From the NCBI GenBank assembly GCA_045106235.1, contig JBGCEJ010000035.1, positions 1 through 64,000 of the forward strand: a stretch of 64,000 bases of DNA, written 5' to 3'. Of the stretch, positions 42,029 through 51,218 are shown piece by piece. The first letter of the stretch is position 1, and the number at the start of each line of letters is the position of its first letter. This stretch comes from UBA4427 sp045106235 (lineage in GTDB: Bacteria > Myxococcota_A > UBA9160 > UBA4427). The notes below the pieces were generated by a model, which made no database searches, was not told the DNA's origin, and worked only from the letters and a program-made list of their open reading frames with translations. The position numbers were made by a program, and so were the translations under genes.

Positions 42029-43656
42029 GGCCGAAGGTCGAAGGTCCAGTCCGCTGGAAAACCGGCGAGCCCGGCCTCGTCGCCGAAATCGACCGCTGCC
42101 TCGAAGACGGCCTGGGCCGCAAGACGCGCCTCCATCACACGCCCCGGCGCAGCGTCTACAAGCTCGGCCTCGCGGGAGATGATACATCGGGCCCCCGCGG
42201 CATCGCCCTTAAGATTCACCATCGCCGTCCTGGCAAACACACCCTACGGGATGGGCTGAAGCGCGCGCTCGGTCAGTCCTCCGCCCGACGTGAATGGCAA
42301 TCGCTCGGGCGGCTCCAGTCCATCGGTGTTCCCGTGCCTGGCCCCCTTGCCTGGGGCCGCCTTCCGAATGGAGACGAGGTGGTCGTCTGCACGTTCATCG
42401 AAGGCATCCCGCTCCTCGACTGCCTCCCTACGGCGGATGAGGCGATGCAAGGCGCGCTGCTCGAATCCCTCGGAGAAACGCTCAGCACGCTCTATTCAGC
42501 CGACTTTCGACATGGCGACCTTCATGTGGGCAACCTCATGGTCCTGCCGAAAAAAGAGCGGGAAGAAATCGTCCTCCTCGACGTCGGCAGCGCATCCCGT
42601 TCGCGCCGAGAATCGACCCGGCGGACGGATCTCGCGCGACTCGAACTCTCCCTCCTTCGCGCGGGCTTTTGCGCCCCCGCCCGTGCGACCTTGCGTAAGC
42701 AACTGGACGTTGGGCCTACTTTTCCGAAGGCCTATGCCCGCTTCCTCAAGGATCATCTTCGCGGTCGGGCGAGGCGCGTTTTCGCCCTGGGGCGCCGGAC
42801 GGCAGAAGCCCGTCACGGTAAGGCGCACGGACTGCGCGCGTCCCGCTTCTCCGGCACGGCCCTAACAGAAGCCATGTCTCGCGCTGAGCATCTTCCAGGC
42901 GAGGTGCGGCGCGGCGGACGCGTCCGACTCGTCGAGATTGAAACGGAGGCAGGGCATCTCATCGTAAAGGAATCCCACGCAGGCTCTTGGCGCCGTGCGC
43001 TCGCAGACCGATTCCGCGGATCTCCCGCCGCCCGAGCCTTCCACCGAGGTCGGCGGCAAGGCCTGCTCGCCGAGCGAACAGCTCCCCCGCTCGCCTTTCT
43101 TGAAGAAAGGTCTTTCGGCGTCCCTAAACGCAGCTGGCTGATTCTCGAGTACGTGGGGGAACAAGATCTCGATGCGCTCAGGCTCCCCCCCGGCGAGAGC
43201 CAGGAAAACCTTGGACGTTCCTTCGGCGAGTGGCTCGCAGAGGGCCATTCCCTCGGCCTTTCGCATCGCGATGCCAAGGCGAATAACATCCGGGTCGTTC
43301 GAGACCGCGACGCTTGGCATTTTGCCTGGGTCGACCTCGAAGACCTCGAAGGCCCGCGTGACCTCCCGCGCAGCGACCGCATCCGGACCTGGTCGCAGAT
43401 TTGCGCGTCGCTGCCGGATGCCTTCTTCAGCTTAGAAACGCGGCGCGCTGCACTCTCGGCTTACACAACGCAGATGGCCTATGCAGACGGCGAGCAGGAG
43501 CGGGATCCAGCGGTCGCGAAGAATCGGCACGAGGCCCTCGTCCGCGAAATCGCTCAGGCCAGCCTCGCCCGTCAACACCGCTGGCGAGGAGAGGGCTGCG
43601 ACTGCGCCCAAGCCGACCGCGCCGGTCAGGCCGGTCAGGCCGAGGCCAACGACTAA
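42025..43656 (+). CDS. Protein with two tandem LPS-kinase-like domains
   Basis: A 543-residue protein with GTG start inside the glycosyltransferase stop (GTGA overlap). Two complete kinase-like cores occur in tandem. Domain 1: ATP Lys at residue 63 (ALKIHH), catalytic HGDLHVGN (Asp165, Asn170) and metal Asp186 (LLDVGSA). Domain 2: Lys315 (LIVKES), HRDAKANN (Asp416, Asn420) and Asp437 (WVDLEDLEG). These match the RIO-like Kdo/heptose kinase group (WaaP, KdkA) that phosphorylates the LPS core. Ordinary relatives have one domain. The C terminus ends in Gly/Gln/Ala repeats. Specific acceptor sugars cannot be told. Confidence 0.78.
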   Translation: MRPKVEGPVRWKTGEPGLVAEIDRCLEDGLGRKTRLHHTPRRSVYKLGLAGDDTSGPRGIALKIHHRRPGKHTLRDGLKRALGQSSARREWQSLGRLQSIGVPVPGPLAWGRLPNGDEVVVCTFIEGIPLLDCLPTADEAMQGALLESLGETLSTLYSADFRHGDLHVGNLMVLPKKEREEIVLLDVGSASRSRRESTRRTDLARLELSLLRAGFCAPARATLRKQLDVGPTFPKAYARFLKDHLRGRARRVFALGRRTAEARHGKAHGLRASRFSGTALTEAMSRAEHLPGEVRRGGRVRLVEIETEAGHLIVKESHAGSWRRALADRFRGSPAARAFHRGRRQGLLAERTAPPLAFLEERSFGVPKRSWLILEYVGEQDLDALRLPPGESQENLGRSFGEWLAEGHSLGLSHRDAKANNIRVVRDRDAWHFAWVDLEDLEGPRDLPRSDRIRTWSQICASLPDAFFSLETRRAALSAYTTQMAYADGEQERDPAVAKNRHEALVREIAQASLARQHRWRGEGCDCAQADRAGQAGQAEAND

Positions 43657-43718
43657 CACTCCGGGCACATCAAGGGAGGTCGACCCCCTGCTGGATGCTC
43701 AGGGATGCATAAGGGTGC

Positions 43719-44027
43719 TTAAGCCTTGGTCACCGTGAGCCACTGAAACGAGCTCGAGGAGCCGGGGACACGACCTGCCGTACCCGCTTCGAAGCGCAGC
43801 CCGCAATCGCCAGGCGCACTCCGTATGATCTCCAGAAAGGCCTGGATCTTGCGTTCCGGGTCTTCCGGATTCAGTCCATGGAAAACGATCTCGACCCGAT
43901 CTTTCGTCGCCATCACGTTCAACACCAGCGTCGCGAGGGTAAAGAGCTTGCCGATGCCTTCGACGGCTTCCACCGCGAAACGCGGGACTTCGCAGTCCTC
44001 GATCGAAAAACCGTATTCAAGACGCAT
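43719..44027 (-). CDS. Hypothetical small protein
   Basis: A 102-residue protein, not recognised. It begins MRLEYGFSIEDCEVPRFAVEAVEGIGKLFTLATLVLNVMATKDRVEIVFHGLNPEDPERKIQAFLEIIRSAPGDCGLRFEAG. This predicts an alpha-beta fold without a signal peptide. AGGAG at 7 bases favours ATG 44027 over 44033. It lies 90 bases downstream of the MshEN protein gene and is convergent with the two-kinase gene. Unusual base composition is not seen. Confidence 0.5.
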   Translation of the reverse strand: MRLEYGFSIEDCEVPRFAVEAVEGIGKLFTLATLVLNVMATKDRVEIVFHGLNPEDPERKIQAFLEIIRSAPGDCGLRFEAGTAGRVPGSSSSFQWLTVTKA

Positions 44028-44117
44028 ATCCATTCTCCTTCCACCGACGCCCAGCCGGAGAGGCGCGGGGCGGTGGGCAATCGTGGCGCGGCAGAGTCGC
44101 GTCCGCGCAGCCTAATG

Positions 44118-45038
44118 TCAAGTTGACTCGGAAGTCCGTTCGTCCTCGGCCGCGTCTTTAAGCTGGCGAGTGCGCTCTTGTACTTCATCCAAGGTGAGGA
44201 TGCCCTTCTCGATGAGCAGCGCTGTGACCGCTTTTGCAACGATGCGGGTGCGCTCGGTTTCGCTCACTGCATCCGCAATTGTATCCAGGAGCGCATCGGG
44301 GATCGTGGTCACGATGCTTCGGGCCGGCGCCTGAGGCGGAAGGTCTTCACTTGCAACCACCGCCTGCACGGCCTGCACCGCCTGTACCGTGATCGGGATC
44401 ATCGGTTCGCGGGGAACAAGCGGAGGCATCGCTTCTTTCATCGAAGCTTCGTCTGCAGGATCTCCCGTAACACTGTGCAGACTCATCTCACCCATCGTCT
44501 CCCCAAGCGGATCTTCGCGGTCGACGTCAAAGGGCGTATCGAGTTCGAGCGGAACCGGATCGGCAAGGGCTTCAGGGGAAGGCGTTCGGCGGTAGTAGCG
44601 GTCCAGGGCCAGCTGCAAATCGGTCGGGCCCACCATCACCGGGTAGACTTCCATCCCGGTCCGAAAACTCAGATCGTCGAGCACATCCAGGTTCGAAGGA
44701 TCTTCCATCCCGAGATAGAGCTGATCACAGCGGTCGCCCGAGCTCGTAAAAAGCGGAATCACGTTATGCTCCAGCGCCACGCGGCTCGGCACGAGTGCAA
44801 GCACTTTTTCGGAGAGCTTCTTCCCCTTCAGGCTCGCCACGGGCAGATTCAGCTGCTGGGCCAATGCACGGATGAGATGCCCTTCCTCTGCCATCCCCAT
44901 CTTGATCAGGGTCATCCCCAGCCGACTGCCCCAGCGCGCCTGCTCGCCGAGGGCGGCCTGCAGCTGGAGTTCATCGATCACGCCCGCTTGCAAAAGGATC
45001 TCACCGACGCGGGGTTTCTTGGGAATTGCACTGCTCAT
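44118..45038 (-). CDS. MshEN (GspE N-terminal) domain protein without ATPase
   Basis: A 306-residue protein. Residues 1-150 are a MshEN/GspE N-terminal module: PRVGEILLQAGVIDELQLQAALGEQARWGSRLGMTLIKMGMAEEGHLIRALAQQLNLPVASLKGKKLSEKVLALVPSRVALEHNVIPLF, then a second beta-rich part (YLGMEDPSNLDVLDDLSFRTGMEVYPVM). Such modules can bind c-di-GMP in type II secretion and pilus ATPases. No Walker motif follows. Instead there is a linker with VQAVQAVQAVV repeats and a C-terminal helix set that resembles DUF-type bundles (TRIVAKAVTALLIEKGILTLDEVQERTRQL). The ATG at 45038 is chosen because the upstream frame lacks family sequence. Confidence 0.75.
   Translation of the reverse strand: MSSAIPKKPRVGEILLQAGVIDELQLQAALGEQARWGSRLGMTLIKMGMAEEGHLIRALAQQLNLPVASLKGKKLSEKVLALVPSRVALEHNVIPLFTSSGDRCDQLYLGMEDPSNLDVLDDLSFRTGMEVYPVMVGPTDLQLALDRYYRRTPSPEALADPVPLELDTPFDVDREDPLGETMGEMSLHSVTGDPADEASMKEAMPPLVPREPMIPITVQAVQAVQAVVASEDLPPQAPARSIVTTIPDALLDTIADAVSETERTRIVAKAVTALLIEKGILTLDEVQERTRQLKDAAEDERTSEST
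44364..44392 (-). repeat. 9-bp in-frame repeat in the MshEN gene
   Basis: Three copies of GCCTGCACGG-type 9-mers encode VQAVQAVQA in the linker of the MshEN protein. Confidence 0.75.
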
Positions 45039-45117
45039 GGCGCTCTCTTCGTCCTGAGGGCGCACCAACCTGAGTCCGGGGTGCAGACAAGACGTAAGAA
45101 GCTGACCAGGGCTTTCC

Positions 45118-46101
45118 TCAGGCGCCCTCAGACAAGAAGCAGCGACTCTCTCCCTGATCCAGGGAAACCACTGGGGGCACTTCCGTCCGGCAGCGCTCCA
45201 GAACAGCGGGGCAGCGCGGGTGGAAATGACAGCCGGCGGGTGGATCGCTGGGCGAGGGAACATCTCCGAGTACCGGGGGGGCTGCACCTCGCCTCGCCGG
45301 ATCAATGGAGGGGATCGCCGCAAGAAGTCCCTGGGTATAGGGATGAGCGGGCTCATTAAAGATCCGCTCGGTCGGCCCCTGCTCGACGATCTTGCCGAGG
45401 TACATCACCGCGACATCATGCGCGAGGTAGCGAACCACGGAGAGGTCGTGGGTGATAAAAAGGTAGGAAAGGCCAAGCTCTTCCTGAAGCTCGCGAAGGA
45501 GGTTCAGGATCTGTGCCTGGATGGAAACATCGAGGGCGGAGACGGACTCGTCACACACGATCAAGCGAGGCTCGACCGCAAGCGCCCGGGCAATACAGAT
45601 GCGCTGTCTCTGACCGCCCGAAAATTCATGGGGGTAGCGATCCATCGCGTCGGGATCCAGCTGGACCCGGCGCAGCAGCTCTGCGACACGGTCCCGGCGA
45701 TCCTCGCCGCTTTCCCCGATCCCGAAAGATTTCATGCCCTCCGCAATCTGATCGCGAACGCGCATTCGGGGGTCAAGTGAAGCCATCGGATCCTGGAAGA
45801 TCATCTGGATGCGCTGACGCGCGGCGCGCATCGCGTCCGTCGGGAGCGTCAGTAAATCGCTGCCCTCGAAATGCACCTGCCCCTGTCGCGGCGACTCGAG
45901 TCGCAAAACCGAGCGGCCCACTGTGCTCTTTCCGCAACCGGATTCGCCCACGAGCGCCAGCGTTCGCCCCGGCTCGATTTCGAAGGAAACATCCGTGGCG
46001 GCTTGAACATGCCCGACCGTCCGACGAAGCAGTCCCTGCCGGATCGGATACCAAGTCGTGAGGTTGCTCACGCGCAGTAAGCTTTCGGATGACGAACTCA
46101 T
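45118..46101 (-). CDS. Peptide ABC transporter ATP-binding protein (OppF/DppF-like)
   Basis: A 327-residue ATPase. Walker A GESGCGKST, signature FSGGQRQRICIARAL, Walker B LIVCDESVSALD and switch THDLSVVRYLAHDV are intact. The C-terminal oligopeptide-transport extension with HPYTQGLLAAIP and a four-Cys-type cluster (GCHFHPRCPAVLERC) is typical of OppD/OppF proteins, where it binds a 4Fe-4S cluster. Its start overlaps the OppD-like gene by 4 bases. It is the last gene of the transporter operon. Confidence 0.92.
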   Translation of the reverse strand: MSSSSESLLRVSNLTTWYPIRQGLLRRTVGHVQAATDVSFEIEPGRTLALVGESGCGKSTVGRSVLRLESPRQGQVHFEGSDLLTLPTDAMRAARQRIQMIFQDPMASLDPRMRVRDQIAEGMKSFGIGESGEDRRDRVAELLRRVQLDPDAMDRYPHEFSGGQRQRICIARALAVEPRLIVCDESVSALDVSIQAQILNLLRELQEELGLSYLFITHDLSVVRYLAHDVAVMYLGKIVEQGPTERIFNEPAHPYTQGLLAAIPSIDPARRGAAPPVLGDVPSPSDPPAGCHFHPRCPAVLERCRTEVPPVVSLDQGESRCFLSEGA

Positions 46102-47117
46102 TGCGCGCCCTCCCGGCCCGGCAAGACGGGCCGCATGCCGGCCCCTCCATCGTCACGCTCAACGTCGTGGCACCAAACGCGGCGCCCTTCAGCTGAAACC
46201 AGCTCTCCAGGAAGCGTCCTCGCACAGGGATCAAAGCAACGCGAACAGCGCGTCGAAAAGCGGCATCCTGCGGGCCATTCCGCCGGCGGAGGCACAACGC
46301 CCGGGATTTCCGGCAAGGGTTCCCCCGGCGCTGCCAGCGCCGGAATCGATCGCAGGAGCCCCTGCGTGTAGGGATGGAGCGGATGGGTGAGCAGCGTCTC
46401 CCGATCAGCGACCTCCACAAGCTTCCCCGCGTACATGACGGCGACGCGGTCCGCGAGTTCATTCACGATGCCCAGATCGTGGGTAATCAGCACAATCGCG
46501 GCGTTGCGCTCCCTGTGAAGATCTCGGAGCAGCGTCAGAATTTGCGCCTGCACAGTCACATCCAGCGCAGTCGTCGGCTCGTCCGCAATCAGCATTTCAG
46601 GCCGCGTCGACAGCGCCATCGCGATCATCACACGCTGCTTCAGCCCACCCGAGAGTTGATGGGGATACGCGTCGAGCCGCGCTTCCGGGTCAGGGATCCC
46701 CACTTCCGCGAAGAGCTCCCGCGTGCGCGCGCGTGCGTCCGCAGTCGGCATATCTTCATGAAGCTGAATCGCCTCGACGACCTGGCGCCCCACCTGAACC
46801 ACCGGGTTGAGACACGTCATCGGCTCTTGGAAAATCATCGAAATGCGTGCCCCGCGAATCTTGCGCATCTCTCCAACGGACAGGCCTAACAGGTCTACCC
46901 CGTCGAGCAGAACCTGCCCCGACACAACCCGCCCCGGCTTCGGCACCAGGCGCAGCGTCGAAAAAGCCGTCATCGACTTGCCTGAGCCCGACTCACCCAC
47001 CAGCGCCAGAACTTCGCCCCGGGAAAGGTCGAAGGAGACATCGTCAACGACCGGAAGCGGTCCGTTCGACGAGGGAAATGCCGTGCGCAAATTCCGAACT
47101 TGCAGCAATGCGCTCAT
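46098..47117 (-). CDS. Peptide ABC transporter ATP-binding protein (OppD/DppD-like)
   Basis: A 339-residue ATPase. Walker A GESGSGKSM (with Met in place of Thr after the Ser), Q loop MIFQEPMTCLNPV, signature LSGGLKQRVMIAMAL, Walker B LIADEPTTALDVT and switch THDLGIVNELAD are present. The C-terminal HPLHPYTQGLLRSIP and Cys-rich tail (GCRFSTRCSRCFDPC) mark the OppD family. The ATG at 47117 overlaps the OppC-like stop by one base; a GTG one codon earlier is possible. With the other ATPase it forms the heterodimeric motor. Confidence 0.92.
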   Translation of the reverse strand: MSALLQVRNLRTAFPSSNGPLPVVDDVSFDLSRGEVLALVGESGSGKSMTAFSTLRLVPKPGRVVSGQVLLDGVDLLGLSVGEMRKIRGARISMIFQEPMTCLNPVVQVGRQVVEAIQLHEDMPTADARARTRELFAEVGIPDPEARLDAYPHQLSGGLKQRVMIAMALSTRPEMLIADEPTTALDVTVQAQILTLLRDLHRERNAAIVLITHDLGIVNELADRVAVMYAGKLVEVADRETLLTHPLHPYTQGLLRSIPALAAPGEPLPEIPGVVPPPAEWPAGCRFSTRCSRCFDPCARTLPGELVSAEGRRVWCHDVERDDGGAGMRPVLPGREGAQ

Positions 47118-48145
47118 CACGAATCCCGCAGCGTGCGCGGATCAAGAACATCCCGCACCGCATCCCCGACGGCGTTCACCGCAAGGATCAAAGAAAAAAG
47201 AGCCAGCCCCGCGGCACCGATATTCCACCACACCACAGGCTCTCGAGAGAGCTCATTGCGCGCGCCATCGATCATCTGCCCCCAAGAGCCGTCCACCCCA
47301 ATGCCGAGCCAGGACAACACCGCCTCAGACAGCACAAGTCCCGAGAACATCAGAACAAAGGTAATCACGATCAGATGCGCGAGATTCGGCAAGATATGCC
47401 GCAAGACGATCTTCGGCTCCGATACGCCGAGCGCCCGAGCCGCTTGGACATAATCAAGCTCCCGAAGCTTCAAGGTCTCCGCCCGGGATAGTCGACAGAA
47501 GCCCGTCCAGCTCGTCACGCCGAGTGCGACGCAGACCGAAAGCGTGCCCCGCCCCATCACCATGATGAGAGCGATCAACAGGAGCAGGCCGGGCATCGAA
47601 GCCAAGGTTGAGATCAAGAAGAAAACGAAATCATCAAAGCGCCCTCCGAAATAGCCAGCGCCGACACCAAATAATAGAGCCAAGGGAATCGCGATCAGGC
47701 TCGTGAGCCCGCCAATCAAGAGCGCGACCCGTGCTCCCTTGAGGGTCAAATAGAGAACATCGCGCCCCAGGATATCCGTCCCAAGCGGATGGCTTCCGGG
47801 ATGACGGAGCGCCTTGCCGCCGTAGAATTCCTTGTCGGCAAAGGGCGCCGAATAACTCGCTTCCTTCGTATCCAGGAAAACACGATCGATCACAGTCAGC
47901 GGCGCGTTCGGCAGCACGTCGACTGCGTCCTCAGGAATGCCCCCCTTCCAAGCCACCGAATCCATGAGCGCCACGGCGAAATAGAACAGGATCAGCAGGA
48001 TCGCCCCCTTACGGCGTGCCCAGAGTTCCGACGCTGCCTGAGACCAGAGACGATTGCCGCGCACGACCCGAGCAAGCCCAAGCAGACCGAGAAGAAGAAT
48101 GAAGGTCCCGAGATTCGAAACCATATACGGCTCGAGGCCCATCAT
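47117..48145 (-). CDS. Peptide ABC transporter permease (OppC/DppC-like)
   Basis: A 342-residue inner-membrane protein. It has an additional N-terminal hydrophobic segment (LGTFILLLGLLGLARVV) before the usual first helix (GAILLILFYFAVALMD). The DppC signature HPLGTDILGRDVLYLTLKGARVAL is followed by helices LIGGLTSLIAIPLALLFGVGAGYF, FFLISTLASMPGLLLLIALIMVMG and others, with the EAA-loop motif YVQAARALGVSEPKIVLRHILPNL. It pairs with the OppB-like gene, which overlaps its start by 4 bases. Confidence 0.92.
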   Translation of the reverse strand: MMGLEPYMVSNLGTFILLLGLLGLARVVRGNRLWSQAASELWARRKGAILLILFYFAVALMDSVAWKGGIPEDAVDVLPNAPLTVIDRVFLDTKEASYSAPFADKEFYGGKALRHPGSHPLGTDILGRDVLYLTLKGARVALLIGGLTSLIAIPLALLFGVGAGYFGGRFDDFVFFLISTLASMPGLLLLIALIMVMGRGTLSVCVALGVTSWTGFCRLSRAETLKLRELDYVQAARALGVSEPKIVLRHILPNLAHLIVITFVLMFSGLVLSEAVLSWLGIGVDGSWGQMIDGARNELSREPVVWWNIGAAGLALFSLILAVNAVGDAVRDVLDPRTLRDS

Positions 48146-49104
48146 TCGAAGCGCACCCGAGGATCGACGAGCCCGTAGGAGAGGTCCGTCGCGACTTGGC
48201 CGAAGATAAAGAGCAGCGATCCGATGAAGACCATCGTCCGCAAGGTCGAAAAATCGTTCGCCTGAATCGCGTCGACCGTCAGCGAGCCCAGCCCCGGGAT
48301 CCCGAAGAACGACTCCAAGAGAATCGACCCCGTAAACAGAAAGGGAATCGCCATCACGACATGGGTCAGAATCGGGATCAGCGCATTCCGCAGAACGTGC
48401 CGCGTCATGATCCGGGGCTCGCTCGCCCCCTTCGCCCGCGCCGTCCGTACGAAGTCACGACTGCTCTCTTCCAGAAACACCGTCCGGTAGAACCGAACAT
48501 CGCCGCCAATCCCGCTCATCAGCCCCACCAAAATCGGCAAAGCCAAGAAGCGCGGCAAGAGAAGTGGGTCCGCATCGAAGCCCGAAATCGGGTACCAGCG
48601 CAGAAGCTTTCCGATTAGGAACTGCGCCCCGATGATATAGAGCAGCGCCGAGACACTCATCGCCAGGACGCAGAGGAAGACCCCCATCCGGTCGATATAG
48701 GTCTCTCGGAAAAAAGCGACGAGCAAAGAAAGTGGGATCGCCGCAATGAGCCCCAAGATCAGGAGGGGGACCGTCAGCGAAAGGCTCGGCCCCATGCCTT
48801 TCCGAATCCGCTCCATAATCGGCGAATCGTCGGCATCACTCAGCCCGAAATCAAAGGTCAGCATCCGCGAGTAGTGATCGAAGAGGAGGTTCTCCTCCCA
48901 GTCCTGCCAGGGCCAAAGCGGGCGATCGTAGCCATGGCTCTTGGTCCAAGCGGCAATCACTTCCGGCGATGCCTTCTCGCCGAGCGCCTTGCGGGCGATG
49001 TCTTCAGGTTCGGTGACCGTAAAGAAAAGAACGAAGAGCAGGAAAAGGACGCCGAGCACGACACCCACTCCGTACAACATTCGGCGCAGAACATAGGCCG
49101 CCAT
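48142..49104 (-). CDS. Peptide ABC transporter permease (OppB/DppB-like)
   Basis: A 320-residue inner-membrane protein. The first helix is RRMLYGVGVVLGVLFLLFVLFFTV, then a periplasmic part with SPEVIAAWTKSHGYDRPLWPW, five further helices, and the EAA-loop FVRTARAKGASEPRIMTRHVLRNALIPILTHV. The ending IFGQVATDLSYGLVDPRVRF is typical of the family. It starts one base before the binding-protein stop and is part of the five-gene operon. Confidence 0.92.
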   Translation of the reverse strand: MAAYVLRRMLYGVGVVLGVLFLLFVLFFTVTEPEDIARKALGEKASPEVIAAWTKSHGYDRPLWPWQDWEENLLFDHYSRMLTFDFGLSDADDSPIMERIRKGMGPSLSLTVPLLILGLIAAIPLSLLVAFFRETYIDRMGVFLCVLAMSVSALLYIIGAQFLIGKLLRWYPISGFDADPLLLPRFLALPILVGLMSGIGGDVRFYRTVFLEESSRDFVRTARAKGASEPRIMTRHVLRNALIPILTHVVMAIPFLFTGSILLESFFGIPGLGSLTVDAIQANDFSTLRTMVFIGSLLFIFGQVATDLSYGLVDPRVRFE

Positions 49105-51162
49105 CTATTGCCGCTCCTTCAAGTAGGTCAGCACTCCGGGAATCACAATCAGAATCGCAGCCACGCCCAGCAGATACGCAGGCCAGAGAATCGGCTCATT
49201 CCACTCTGCCCGCCGCGCGGCACGCAGCTCGGGATCAATATTACGATATTGATAGGTCGGTACCGAAAGCCCCATAGGCTTCACGTTATCCAGCCAGTCT
49301 TGGTAGAGCGAGTAATCCTCGCGATGAAAGATCTCGATCCAGGCGCGTTCGCGCTCCAAGATATTCAGCATCTCCTTGATCTCGGCAGCACGGCGCGGAC
49401 CGTTCTCCCGAGCCTTCATGGAGAGGAAAAGTTCATCGAATCGTGGATCCGAAAAGTTGGTGGCGTTCGGTCCGCCGTGCGCGTTGTTCCCCATCTCCGA
49501 CCAAAACAGGAACAAGAAGTTCTCTGGATCCGGATAGTCTGCGCCCCATCCAAATTCAAAAAGCTGGTAAGCGCCTCGGCGGAGCTTTTCCTGAAATTGG
49601 TTGTAGTTCGTCGCTTCGATTTGAACGTCAATGCCGAGCTGTCGCCAAGCCGTCGTATAGAACGTGTACTGAACGAGACCCGCCGTCGAGGTATTATACG
49701 AGCTGAAGGTCAGCTTCAGCGCCTCTCCCGTCTCCGGATCGACGCCGCCCGGGTAACCCGCTTCGACCATGATCTTCTTCGCGCGCTCTAGGTCGACTTG
49801 GCGAAAGGGATTCTTGTAGTCGGGGTCGTAGCCGTAAATATTCGGCGGGATCGGCGACTGCGCCGGCAGCCCGCGTCCGTTCGCGAAGATCCGCAGATAC
49901 TCATCCGAGTCGATGACCAGGCTCATCGCCTGTCGCAGCTTTCGGCTTCGGTCGCCGCCGGGACGTCCAAGAACATCGTCTTCCATATTGAAGCCGATGT
50001 AGAAGATCCCAGGCGAAACCGAACGGCCGAGAGAAATTCCTTTCTCCTTCATGTCCGGCGAAAGCCCGCCTTCCTGAATCACCGCATCAAAGCTCTCCTT
50101 CACGATGCCCGAGGAATCGTAGTAGCCTTGAAGGAATTTATTGAAGCGCGGGATGCCTTCTTTTTCGCGATGAATCTCGATGCGATCAATAAAGGGCAAG
50201 GGCTTGCCCGCATCTTTCAGCCGACCCGCTAAGCGGTCCTCTTCATCCCCTTCAAGGGGATACATCGCCGCCGGCGCTTTCCATTCGGGATGCCGCACGC
50301 CGTACCAATTCGCCGAGCGCTCGAGCACCATACGCGCCTGCTTGTTATACGTCGTCAGCTGATAGGGTCCCGACCCCACCGGATGGTCATCGAAGCGCGC
50401 GCGCCCCTCCTCACCGTCGTAGTAGGCCACAGCCTCCCAGGGCACGGGCGAAGAGAACTCGGTCGCGAACCAATACTTGATCTGCGGATACGCCTTCCCG
50501 AGTTCGATCTCGAGGACATAACGTGAGGGGACTCGGATGCCCGAGATCCCCCCGACCGCCACATACTGTTCATGGACGGGCAGCGCAGCAAAGGCTGCGT
50601 CGGATTCGCGTCTCGCCGCCAGCGCGGCGCCGAACTCGCTGAAGCCCGCGATATTCGAAAAAGGTTCGACGACCGGACTCGCCACATCGGGATCCGCAAC
50701 CCGGGAGAGCTGAAACGCAATATCCGCCGCCACGATCTCGCGCGTTCGGCGCCCGGCCTCACCCAGCTCAAAGCAGGGATCATCGTGATAGAGCAAATCC
50801 TGCCGCAGCTCGAAGTGGAATCGCTGGCGCCCATCCCCCATCGGCTTCACTTCAGGGAGAGAGACCGCCACGCTTGGAATCAACTCCAGCGGACGCTTCA
50901 GAAAGTGATAGGTGAGCAGCGTGTCATAAACGACGCCGGTAATCGCATGGGCGCTGGCGGAGTAGGCTTTGGCGGGATCGAGGGTGCGCGGAGAATCGAC
51001 GAAGGAGCTGTAAAGCACCTTCTCTCCCGGCTCCGTCGGTGGGTAGGGATCGTTCGAACAACCCACCGAAAACAAGACGAACAGCCCCAGCCACACAGTC
51101 GAAACGACCCCGCGAACGCAACCACGCGCTGGCCCACGCCAGAACGAATGCCCCCCCTGCAC
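49105..51162 (-). CDS. Peptide ABC transporter substrate-binding protein (family 5) with C-terminal membrane anchor
   Basis: A 685-residue lipoprotein with lipobox FSVGC. The SBP family 5 fold is seen in DSPRTLDPAKAYSASAHAITGVVYDTLLTYHF, LLYHDDPCF, VGSGPYQLTTYNKQARMVLERSANWY and LRQAMSLVIDSDEYLRIFANGRGLPAQSPIPPNIYGYD. The C terminus carries a clear transmembrane helix (LWPAYLLGVAAILIVIPGVLTYL followed by KERQ), unusual for this family. The GTG start at 51162 has GAGGGGG about 8 bases upstream; the frame runs on to a TTG at 51192. It delivers peptides or related solutes to the OppB/OppC pair encoded next. Confidence 0.88.
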   Translation of the reverse strand: MQGGHSFWRGPARGCVRGVVSTVWLGLFVLFSVGCSNDPYPPTEPGEKVLYSSFVDSPRTLDPAKAYSASAHAITGVVYDTLLTYHFLKRPLELIPSVAVSLPEVKPMGDGRQRFHFELRQDLLYHDDPCFELGEAGRRTREIVAADIAFQLSRVADPDVASPVVEPFSNIAGFSEFGAALAARRESDAAFAALPVHEQYVAVGGISGIRVPSRYVLEIELGKAYPQIKYWFATEFSSPVPWEAVAYYDGEEGRARFDDHPVGSGPYQLTTYNKQARMVLERSANWYGVRHPEWKAPAAMYPLEGDEEDRLAGRLKDAGKPLPFIDRIEIHREKEGIPRFNKFLQGYYDSSGIVKESFDAVIQEGGLSPDMKEKGISLGRSVSPGIFYIGFNMEDDVLGRPGGDRSRKLRQAMSLVIDSDEYLRIFANGRGLPAQSPIPPNIYGYDPDYKNPFRQVDLERAKKIMVEAGYPGGVDPETGEALKLTFSSYNTSTAGLVQYTFYTTAWRQLGIDVQIEATNYNQFQEKLRRGAYQLFEFGWGADYPDPENFLFLFWSEMGNNAHGGPNATNFSDPRFDELFLSMKARENGPRRAAEIKEMLNILERERAWIEIFHREDYSLYQDWLDNVKPMGLSVPTYQYRNIDPELRAARRAEWNEPILWPAYLLGVAAILIVIPGVLTYLKERQ

Positions 51163-51218
51163 CTGATTGCCCCCTCTCAGTCCCGTACTCAATGGCGCCC
51201 CGCGCCGACCCGCTCAAG

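Noticed and set aside
40985..42187. 400-codon minus-strand frame opposite the glycosyltransferase
   Set aside because: Gly/Arg-rich shadow; the plus strand holds the GT4 motifs.
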